64,000 bases of DNA from Erodium maritimum (lineage: Eukaryota > Streptophyta > Magnoliopsida > Geraniales > Geraniaceae): contig OY997590.1 in NCBI GenBank assembly GCA_963921825.1, positions 40,193,039 to 40,257,038 of the forward strand, given 5' to 3'. Shown here piece after piece: positions 11,857 through 21,446 of the stretch. The notes below the pieces were generated by a model that was given only the letters and a program-made list of their open reading frames with translations, was not told the origin of the DNA and did not search any database. Position numbers and translations under genes: made by a program. Position 1 is the stretch's first letter. Every line of letters starts with the position of its first letter.

Positions 11857-12869
11857 CGGGAACGTTTTAAACCTCTCGAACACTAAACCCGAGCACCCGA
11901 GCACGTGGGCCCCACCCGGCCCAACTTGGTCGTGGGCCCTAGGGCTTAAATGGGCCCGGCCCACCTTGTTGGTGGCCGGCCCTAGCACCGTCCAGCCACC
12001 TCACATGGTGGCCGGCCACCCCCCTAAAGTGGCCGGAGCTCCTCCCGAGCTCCCGGTCGCCGGAAAACGTTCCCCTTCACCTCCAAACGCCTCCAAAACG
12101 TCTCTAACAAACCCCCAACCTCAAAACAACCCTAACTAATCATTTTTAACCAAACCCTAACATTTTAAAATTTTCAAATCGACGATCGGTTCGGTGCTTA
12201 CCCAAGAGGAGAACGATGGGAACTTGATTCCTCCTAGCCTTTAGACGATCCAATGGATGGATGACGTGAATAGTGACCAAACCCTAACTCCAAGCTCTCT
12301 TCTTCTCCTTCTCCTTCTCTCTCTAAACCACTATCTTCTTTTTCTATTTTTTTTTCATTTTAAAACCCCTTGGCCGAACCCCTATGTAGTCTCCCTTTCA
12401 TTTCCCCCCCAAACCTAACACCACCACTTGTTGGACAAGTGGCAAGGTGGGTCCCACACCTTTTTGAAAATATCTACCAGATATTTTCCAATCAGTTTCG
12501 CGAAAATCGGACGTTTCGGGCCCCGAACGGGCACTTTTCTCAAGAAATTACGAAACTTGACGGGCTACAAGGAAACGGCTCAACTAAGACCGATGCGACG
12601 CCGGCTAAGCTGTTTGGATCCAAAACGGTCCTCGAATGGACCAAAACGTCGCTCGGTTGACTTTTCCAGCGAAAAGTCAACTTTTCCCAAATTGGTCAGA
12701 AAGTTGCCCTGAGTTCCCCGGAACTCACTTTGGTCGATATCGGGGTCATCTTAAGTCCAGTAAGACCCTCGGGGTCAATTTAGGTTAAGTTAAGTGCCTG
12801 TCTTAAATTTTTTTAAATTTTCCTGTTTTTCGCAGGTTTGACTGGCGTTGACCGGAAGTGGTTATTACA
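11857..12869 (-). repeat. 5' LTR fragment of the Tekay-like element
   Basis: Direct repeat of 9117-10089. The element end is TGTAATAACC on the minus strand at 12869. The inner two thirds of the LTR are missing. The junction with RNase H lies in a short shared TCCGG, suggesting end joining with microhomology. Confidence 0.88.
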
Positions 12870-13050
12870 ACCTATATACCCTTTCCACACTTAGAAGTTT
12901 TATTTTTTCCCTCTTTATCTACGTGGCTTTAATTTTCCCTCCCATAGGATCAATCGGGTTGTGGGCCAGATATGAGTTCGGGTTTTAATTCAAATTTGGG
13001 TCGTGGGCCAGGTTTCGGGTCAAATTTCGTTTATTTTACAAAAATCTTGA
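12870..13050. other. Intergenic, no gene seen
   Basis: AT-rich flank of the Tekay-like element. 'Gggtcgtgggcca'-type motifs recur (about 12955 and 13005). No coding evidence. Confidence 0.5.
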
Positions 13051-13420
13051 GCATATGGGATTCGAACCCAAGAATATGCTAGGTAATCTAGCAAATTACC
13101 ACTAGGTTATATGGTATTTTGTTATTGTATGAATACCAAATAATATTTATTTATTGGTTTTTAGTAGAATGAAAACAAAAATATATAATTAACGAAATTA
13201 TAATGGGATTCAAACAAAGGTGTAGCTCAAGCCTGATGAGACCCTTACCATTGGGTTATGTTGCATTTTGTTGTTATGTGAATACTAAATAATATTTATT
13301 TATTGGTTTTCAGTGGAACTGAAAACAAAATATATAGATTTTTTTGGATATAATGGGATTCGAACCCAAGTGTAGCCCAAATTAGATGAACCCTTACCAC
13401 TAAGCTAAGTGAGCTTATAG
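13051..13420 (-). repeat. Three tandem tRNA-like units with pol III box motifs
   Basis: Units at about 13051-13115, 13200-13265 and 13360-13418 are spaced about 147 and 160 bp apart. On the minus strand units 1 and 3 carry a box-B-like TGGGTTCGAATCCC, and units contain a box-A-like segment, for example TAGCTTAGTGGTAAGG in unit 3. Unit 2 is more diverged (TTCAAA). The arms do not fold into a convincing tRNA acceptor stem, so these are better read as tRNA-derived repeats or decayed tRNA copies than functional tRNA genes. Linkers between units are also alike (about 13120-13190 and 13265-13345). Confidence 0.65.
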
Positions 13421-15453
13421 TAAGGATGTCCAAAACATGCTTATTTTGTTTATGTTGTGGAATATTGACTTGTCCGTTCTAGAAATTTATTTCCTGATCC
13501 TCATACTGTCATGGGAATTATTTTTCACACCCTCAAACTGCTCTAAAAAATTCCAATCAGATCTACAACTAGTACTCGACCTGAAAGAAATTTACATGTC
13601 CTGTTTATGGATCTGGAAATTATGTATCAGAAAAGAAATCAGATCTGGACATTCTTATATAGATCTATAGATTTTTTGTTAGATTGGAAAAATATTTCCC
13701 AGACCTATTTTGAGCATCCAGAAACACATTAGAATTAAGTCTATTGTTTAACACAAAGTGAACATAAACATAATTTATATAACATTGATACCATAGATCG
13801 GTGAATATATGAGTTACACATCATTAGAACCTTCATTGGACCCAAAATCCTTTTCATCACCTCCTCTTACATGGACTTCCAACACATCTTCACCACCTTC
13901 ATGGACCTCCTATTTATCAACCATCTAAAAAGGTTCTAAGTCAACCATCTAAAAAGGTTCTAAGTCAACCGACGAGGAGGATGTCAGCGAGGAAGATGTC
14001 GTCGACCTCTTCCACGCCGATTGAAGTCAAACTTGAATGGTTCTAAGTCAACCATCTAAAAAGTTTGTTTTTGTTGATTTTGCAAAGTTTGGAAGGATAT
14101 TCAAACTTTAGTAGGATTGGTTAATTCAAACTTTTTGTATGTGAAATATGAATCAATGTCAATTTCAATGTTCAGTACATTATACTATTGTTTTTGAGAA
14201 ATAACAATTTTGTTCTTGTGTCTTTTATCTGTTAATCTCGAAAATTTATACCAGAACGAGCAGAATATTCATAGATCTTAAATTTATTTTACAGTTTGGA
14301 TAATTATTCTGGGCCTTAATATCCAGATTTAAGTGCCAATCTGAAAAATTCATTTCAGATCGGCACCTAAATCGACTGAAACATCAAAAAATCAGAATTC
14401 AGATCTGGCTACCTCTCTCATCAGATCCGGGAGACGGACAATAACTAACTATTATCTTAAGAACACAAAATCATGAAATTTATGTTCAAATGTAGTTCGA
14501 AATAAGTAATTCAATAGCTCGACGAATCAACAAATTGATATTTCGAGTGATTTTAAGTGGAGATTGTTGGTCCAATTTATAATTGCAGCTTCATCAATTA
14601 ATTAACGACGTGCACTTTTTGGCGAAAAGACTAAAATGGAGGTGACTTGGATGATGATTGATGAGCGTAGTTGTGTCCTAGTTAATTTGACCATTCCCCC
14701 TATATTATATCTAGTTTGTTTCTCGTTTTTATATTTTTAGCGTTTAGTAATAACTGCGCATAACCTCGTTCTTGGTCGATATTTTTCAAGTGTTCAAAAT
14801 ATATTAATGATTGGTCTTGTTTTATAGGCCTCGAAAAAATAAAATTATTGGCGAAAGAACGAAACAAATCGGAGCTAAAACAAAGTAGATATGAGCGAAA
14901 TAGTGAAAATAACATTAAAAATGAAGGAGCGAATCAGCACCAGCTTTTTCTTCTCATTTCCTTTTTATTTTTCAAAAATAATTAATAGTCAAAATGGTAA
15001 GTTTAGAATTATAAAACTTTCATTGAAGAAGAGGCTAATTTAGTTAGACTTGTAGAAAATAAGGTCATTTAAGTAATAAGACCATTTTTTTTATCACAAC
15101 CTTAATGTTCAAATAAAGCAAGATAAGAATATGATGTAGAGACAAAGGGAAAAATGTATAGGCCATATGAAAATACATCTTCCCGTTTTTTACTTATCAA
15201 AGAGAAAACATGTAAGATCTATTTAGATATACACATATAACACAAACACCATGAAAATAAATTATACAAATTGAGCTAAAAAGTCAACACATCATTTATC
15301 ATACACTAAAAACATATCAAATAATGAAATTATATTACATGTTTAACTAAAAATATAATGAAGCTCAAGTATTTCTTAGATCTATTACTCGTTTGGATTA
15401 GACAATAATATTGCTAACTAAACGTGGGGTTGAGACTCTAATTTTGAGTGATT
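13421..15453. other. AT-rich intergenic region
   Basis: About 2 kb with no recognisable protein. A 24-bp segment containing 'caaccatctaaaaaggttc' is repeated near 13918, 13943 and (partly) 14048. The rest is AT-rich and shows nothing I can name. Confidence 0.6.
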
Positions 15454-15458
15454 AAGGG

Positions 15459-18400
15459 TGTCACACCTAAATTCAGTAGAACCGAACCCGGAACGCGAAC
15501 GTTTAAAACAATAAAACACTTTCAAACCTTTTAAATAAATCACTTTAAAACCACCATTTACTTAACCAAAATAATTATTTACAACTCAAAAGTACGTCCC
15601 AACAAGCGGACAAAATACAAGGCGTACATCGCTAGACTCAAAAGTAAACCCGGACTCCCGCTCCTAGCTCTTCAAGCTTCGGAAGCTCACCTAGTCCGTC
15701 CCGTGACCAGTACCTGTAGGAAAAGCAGCTAGGGGTGAGCGTTCGCTCACCACCACGGATAACAGACTGACTACGGCAAACTTAACAGACAATGCCGGTA
15801 ACACCAACAACAAACCCAACACCGGGGACTACTATCCCCAAACTCAAGTAACCCGACTGACACACAAACTGTTACCTTCCTCAACCGACTCAACACTCGG
15901 ACACGTAATGTAGACCCGACACAGCGGTTACGACCTCCACCAAGGACACCAAGACAACCACGCAATACCCAAGATCACAAAGGATCGCACACCAAACAAG
16001 ATCACAAAGGATCGCACTCCAGCTGCTCAGTACCGGTTGCCAACCGGTTGGGCTTGAGCCTGCCCCACGCAACTTCCCCCAGTCTCTGTCGGGCCAGGCG
16101 GTCGACCTGTTAGCGATATATACAGAGCTACTTTTCCGATAGCTAGTCGGAAGGGGAGCAACCCTCCATCGCCGATGAATGCACCCTTTTTCCGGTGGTT
16201 AACCCGGAAGGTGGGCCAAGCCCCATGACACGTGGCCCCAGGACCCCTTTCTTGTCAGGTGGGCCCCCAACCTCGTCTGAACAATGCACACGCGCGCGAA
16301 CCACGAGACCCCTTTCTTGTCAGGCGGGCCCCCAACCTCGGGCAGAGACTGTCCACAACCAAAGTCAACAACAACAACAACACAGGTTCAACAACCCCAC
16401 GGGCACTCATGGCCACCCAAGACTCCAATAGTAAAACGCAGGTTCAACAACCCCACGGGCACTCATGGCCACCCAAGACACCAACAATAAAATAACACGA
16501 GTTCAACAACCCCACGGGCACTCATGGCCACCCAAGACACCAACAATAAAATAACACGGGTTCAACAACCCCACGGGCACTCATGGCCACCCAAGACACC
16601 AACAATAAAATAACACGGGTTCAACAACCCAACGGGCACTCATGGCCACCCTAGACACCAACAATAAAATAACACGGGTTCAACAACCCAACGGGCACTC
16701 ATGGCCACCCAAGACACCAACAATAAAACACGGGTTCTCATGGCCACCAAAGACACAAACTAAACAATCAACCTCCGGGCATAACCCAATGCCTTCAGTA
16801 ATTCTAATATCGAAAGTTCACTGCTCCCACGACACTACTAAGTGTCACATGCATTTCTAATGTTCGATACGTTTCCGTATCATACGACACCACCCGGTGT
16901 CGCCTGCCTTTCTATTGTTCGATAAACTTACTTAACCCACGACACCCAAGTGTCACATGCCTTTCTACTGTTAACTTTCCCTAGTCAGGGCCGAGATCCG
17001 GCTACTTTTCCCTACCTCGTATGCTTTCTCCAAAAGCTCACACTCAAGCTCCGGCGTGATCCCGATCACTCGCCTAGCTTTCCCTTTCCTCTGTCTGCGG
17101 CACGATCTAATAAGAACACAATTTTAAATACCTTTAAGCTTGCAGGCATAAACTGAATTTTAATAAACTTGACGCCCAAAAGTAACCCCGACAATGTCGA
17201 TCACTCCCAAACTTCCCAATTACTCGACATTGTCGATAATGGACTCGGAAAAGCCCGATTCGCCCGACATGGTGAATCTGCCCGGGTTTTGAAAACGTCC
17301 TTCCGGGGATCTGAAAATTCCCGTTTTCGTTTCTACGGTCTTAGAATAATTCAAGGGTTCCTATGCACTCGATGGAATCGATTTCTGACTTCTGAGTAAT
17401 TTAATTTGCGTTTAAAGTTTCTAAACCCGTCAATTACAACTTTCACAATTTAATTCCAAATTTCGATCCGGGTGTAGATTAATGACTCGGGGAACGTCCT
17501 AAACCACCCGAACACGAAACCCGAACACCCGAGCACGTGGGCCCCACCCGACCCTCTTTGTCTGTGGGTGGCTAGGGCCGGTTTGGGCCGGTCCACCATG
17601 GTGGTGGCCGGTCCTAGCTCCGGCCAGCCACCCTACAAGGCTGGCCAACCACCGTGCACGGTGGCCGGAGCTCCCCCGAGCCTCCGGTCACTGGAAAACG
17701 TCCCAATCTCGCTCCAAAACGTCTCCAACGAGCCCACACCTCAACACCACCATAAGCTACTAGTTTCAAACCAAACCCTAACTTCCAAACTTAACAAAAC
17801 GAAATTCGGTTAGATGTTCACCGTAGACAATGACAGTGTGAGCTTGATTCTTCTATCTTTGAGACGATCCAACGGTTTGATGATCGAGAAACGTCACAAA
17901 TCCCCCAAACCTCTTCTCTTTTCTCTCCCTTTCTTCTCTCTTCTTTTCTCTCTCTAAAACCTATTTTTTCTCTCTTTTTCTAACCCTTGGCCGAACCCCC
18001 CTTGTCCTTGTAGTCTTCTTGTTTTGTCCAATAAACCTAACACCACCACATTGGTGACATGTGGCAACTGGGTCCCACACATCTTCTAAATATCTTCGAG
18101 ATATTTTCCAATCAGATTCGCGAAATTCGGACGTTTCGGGCCCCGAACGGGCACTTTTTCCAAGAAATTACGAAACTTCACGGGCTACAAGGAAACGGCT
18201 CAAATAAGACCGCTGTGACGACGGCTAAGATTTTTGGATCCAAAACGGGCCTCGAACGGACCAAAACGTAACTCGGTTGACTTTTCCAGCGAAAAGTCAA
18301 CATTTCCCAAATCGGTCAGAAAGTTGCCCTGAGTCCCCCGGAACTCACCTTGGTCGATATCGGGGTCAACTTAAGTCCGGTATGACCCTCGGGGTCAAAT

Positions 18401-18489
18401 TTAGGTTCAATTAAGTGTCTGTCTTAAAATTTTTAAATTTTCCTATTTTTCGCAGATTTGACTGGCGTTGGCCAGGAGTGGTTCTTACA
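15459..18489 (-). mobile_element. Solo gypsy-type LTR with 5-bp target duplication
   Basis: 3031 bp. In plus reading it starts TGTCACACC and ends GGTTCTTACA; on the minus strand that is TGTAAGAACC...GGTGTGACA. It is flanked by AAGGG at 15454-15458 and 18490-18494, the 5-bp duplication of an LTR-element insertion. No internal region is present, so it arose by LTR-LTR recombination. It is colinear with the LTRs of the Tekay-like elements at 8273 and 50938. Confidence 0.95.
16384..16745 (-). repeat. LTR minisatellite, about 59-bp units
   Basis: About six copies of a 56-60 bp unit containing 'ggttcaacaaccccacgggc' and 'ctcatggccacccaagacac'. Units are close to identical, which suggests recent expansion or homogenisation. 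The same unit in reverse orientation forms the arrays at 40538 and 52717. Confidence 0.93.
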
Positions 18490-18496
18490 AAGGGAG

Positions 18497-20363
18497 TTTT
18501 TTTTTGAGTAAACATGAAATTTTATTTAAATATCGGCTATAATGATATTTTGAAGAGGCTCGGGGATACGACCCCCTTGCCAATTCCAGACAGGGGTAGA
18601 ACAAGCCGCCCTGGCAAGCCAATGAGCTGCTTTGTTCGCTGTCTGTTTTACAAAATCGAGCTGCACACCCTCGAGTGTAGATAAAAGGGAATACAATCTG
18701 TGATCATTATTCCCAGAGGAGAAAGCAAACGCCCTCCTCGCCTGATCATATCCGCTATGACCTTGTAGTCGCTCCGCACAACCGCCCTTTGTCTCGGATA
18801 CTGTAGTAGCCACGTCAAGATTCCCGGATTGCATATGCCTCCACCAGACCCGGATTTTGAGCTCCATGGAAAGATGCAGACCGCCCCCCCTAAGTTGACC
18901 CCTGTCATCTCTGCATAGCCATCCAGTTCCTACCTTCTATACCGCCGCGAACAGAGCTCCGTCTGTATTTATGGCCACGCCCCTTGAGAGGGACGTTCCC
19001 AAGCATCCGCTGCATATACCTGCGAGTGGCGGGGAGCTGTCTGTGCCTGAAGTTTCCTTTTCCTGGCTTCCATCCAGCCCGCCTGTAGGTGAAAAGCCGT
19101 TTGGAAGATACTGGCAGCCGTCTGTGTATAATACTCTCCCAGACTACTTTGTTTCTGGCCTTCCACAACTCCCACAAAAGACATCCTATCAATCCTCCGC
19201 TTGCCGGGGGATTGAGCTTAAGCGTACTCTGCACCCAGTCAATTATAGTCTGAGCTTCTTGGGGAATGGTCAGGCCAGACTTGGCCCAACACTCTGCCTC
19301 CACGGGACATTGTACCAGTAGATGAAGTGTGGATTCCTCTGCTCCTGAACAGACCGGGCAGTGTGCCTCCATATCCACATGTCGTCTCCTCAAGTTAACT
19401 GCCACCTATAGACATCCGGAACACGTTCGCCATAAAAAAGACCGCACTTTCGGCATCACTTCCATCGACCAAATAGCTGACCAGACTTCAGATTGAGCTT
19501 GGAATGGCGCCTGCTCCTGTTGACCCATACTGTACGCCGACTTCACCGTATATTGTCCCAGGTTATCGCCCACCCAATACCATGTATCCGTCGTGGTCGT
19601 CCTACTGATCGGGACCGCTAGTATGGCTCGCTGATCCTCCGGGTTGAATAACGTACGGATTACCTCTGTGTCCCACCTCCTCTTTTTAGGTCTCATCAGT
19701 ATCGATAATGGGTTTCCATCGATACCTGGTCCCGTCGACTGCACTCTCGCCACCACCCCTGTTAACCACGGATGATCGCGTATTGACGTATTTGTCCCTG
19801 GCCCAATCGATCTCCTTGCACCATTCTTAATTAGTTCTTGTGCGGACATAATACTCTGCCAGACATAGCTCTGGTTCGGTTTCCGAACTGCCTCCAGTAC
19901 CGAGGACTCCGGATAGTAACGAGCCTTTAGTACTCTAGCTACCAAACTGGATTCCTCCGTTACGAGTTTCCACAGTTGTTTTCCCAGGAGAGCTGTATTG
20001 AAATCATATAGGTTCTTGAACCCTAGTCTCCCCTCCTCCTTCGGTCGCGACATGGCCGTCCACGACTGCCAAATAACACATTTCCCTTCCAGACCCGACG
20101 ATTTCCACCAAAACCGAGCTAACGCGACATTCATCTTGTCCAGGGTTCCCCTTGGATTCCTCATAACACTCATCATGTAGGTAGGGATTGCTTGTAACAC
20201 TGATTTGACTAAAACTTCCTTACCTGCCCCATTAAGCAATTTCCCATCCCACCTTTGGATCCTCCGAAGGACCCTATCCAACACATATTGCAGCCCCTGT
20301 CTCCTACTACGTCCCATCAAATTCGGAATCCCCAGATATGATGGGACGTAGTTGGAGACAGGG
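18497..20363 (-). mobile_element. 5'-truncated LINE (L1-like) with poly(A) end
   Basis: The minus-strand 3' end carries a run of nine A (T9 at 18497-18505). The rest is the C-terminal part of a plant L1-type ORF2. The 5' end stops in the region after the RT core and is joined to a short inverted copy of itself (20339-20363 against 20295-20319). I found no convincing target duplication, partly because the solo LTR abuts the 3' end. Confidence 0.88.
18526..20337 (-). pseudogene. LINE ORF2 C-terminal part: zf-RVT and RNase H
   Basis: 19406-20320 encodes the post-RT region ('MGRSRRQGLQYVLDRV', 'KLLNGAGKEVLVKSVLQAIPTY', 'GLGFKNLYDFNTALLGKQ'-like segment) and the first half of the zf-RVT domain ('YTVKSAYS', 'PKVRSFLWR'). 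An in-frame TAG at 19406-19408 is followed in the same frame by 'VAVNLRRRHVDMEAHCPVC', the second half with its Cys pair. 18526-18867 is the RNase H end ('LDFVKQTANKAAHWLARAA'). The RT catalytic core is missing. Pseudogene because of truncation and several stops. Confidence 0.9.
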
Positions 20364-21100
20364 AATTATTAATATGCTATGTAAGTTAATGTTTTCATTA
20401 AATAATTTAAGTTAGAGATTAATTTAAGACCTTTAGGTAAGCCAAGTGATTGAATGTTAATTTTACTTAATACTGATTGGTAAGGCCCAAGCAAATGTTT
20501 TGGACTCTTTTGTAGGACCAATCAAGTAAGTTTTAATTATTGTTTGTTGGTTTGACCCAACGGATGATTTATGTGAAACTTATATACAAAATATTTGTCA
20601 TTTATTTATAAAACATAATTGATTTTTGGGACCTATCTTCGCCCGAGGCCTTAAGCACTTGCTTAAGTGGCTTAAAAGTAAGGTCAGCCCTGAGTTAAAG
20701 AGTTGTATAAAGCCATATATTATTTGACATGCCTTACATTTTATTTACCTTTCTTCTATTCCATTCATGACGCTTATACGTGGTTTATTACATCATGCAA
20801 GTTTTCCCTTAGTCAGATTATGGTTGTGTGGTTTATTACACTTGATCAGTACAACAGCTGTAAAACCAGTAAGATTGGATTTACACCTCCAACAATTAGA
20901 TCTCAAATACCGATCCTTACACCGCTAGTATACAATAATAACCGAATAGGTTAGGTGTAAATTTCTCTTAATACATTTTTGTAAATGGGGAAGTGAAGAA
21001 AAAAAAAACAGATTCGGGAAACGCCAGGAAGAACGAAGCACAGGTAGAATGGTAAATAAACCGAAAGCAAGAAGGGCAATTTTGTAAACAACACAAAGCC
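20364..21100. other. Intergenic region upstream of the peptidase gene
   Basis: AT-rich with no coding evidence. 20640-20700 ('gaggccttaagcacttgctt...') resembles common dispersed plant sequence. The promoter of the downstream gene probably lies in the right-hand part, but I cannot place a TATA box with confidence. Confidence 0.5.
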
Positions 21101-21348
21101 GCGGTGTACTAAACCCCAGCCTTTTCTTTCGATTTTCTGGAAAAGTCGTTGCGACTTCGAAATCCCCAAATCGGCTCACCCTTGAGCCCTCTCCTCCGCC
21201 TGAGCTTGCTCAGGCTCCTTCGTCTCTCCTTCAAGCCTCGCCGGAACCCTATCTCCGATTCTTCAATTGGCCTCCGATTCACCCCCTGCGTGACCTAAAT
21301 CCCCAATTTTACTGATCCGCCTCCGTTTCACCGATTTCGTCTCCAAAG

Positions 21349-21393
21349 ATGTTACTCACCGCTTCGTTGCGCCGTGCCCTTCCCTCTTCCTAA
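21349..21393 (+). other. Possible upstream ORF in the peptidase 5' leader
   Basis: ATG TTA CTC ... TCC TAA, 14 codons plus stop, lying 53 bp before the main ATG. If the leader is unspliced it would be met first by scanning ribosomes. Its context (aagATGt) is moderate. Confidence 0.4.
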
Positions 21394-21446
21394 TCTATTA
21401 CATCAACTTGTACCAGATCTTGTTTTGTTTCACCGAACGTGCAGAT

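Larger units (their letters stand above)
8273..12869 (-). mobile_element. Truncated Ty3/gypsy Tekay-like chromovirus
   Basis: On the minus strand it runs from a 5' LTR piece (12869 to 11857) straight into the end of RNase H, then integrase, a chromodomain-like tail and the 3' LTR (10089 to 8273). The 3' part of the 5' LTR, gag, protease and RT are missing. At 8273 the 3' LTR is cut by the copia element. LTR starts are recognised from TGTAATAACC (12869) and TATAATAACC (10089). Assignment to the Tekay/Del group rests on the C-terminal chromodomain-like segment and the integrase sequence. Confidence 0.88.

Noticed and set aside
13360-13418. A functional tRNA gene on the minus strand
   Set aside because: The D- and T-arm-like boxes are there, but I cannot pair a 7-bp acceptor stem or define an anticodon arm.
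16384-16745. Regular repeats that look like a CRISPR array
   Set aside because: The units are near-identical over their whole length with no unique spacers, lie inside a plant LTR and recur in all related LTRs. They are a minisatellite.
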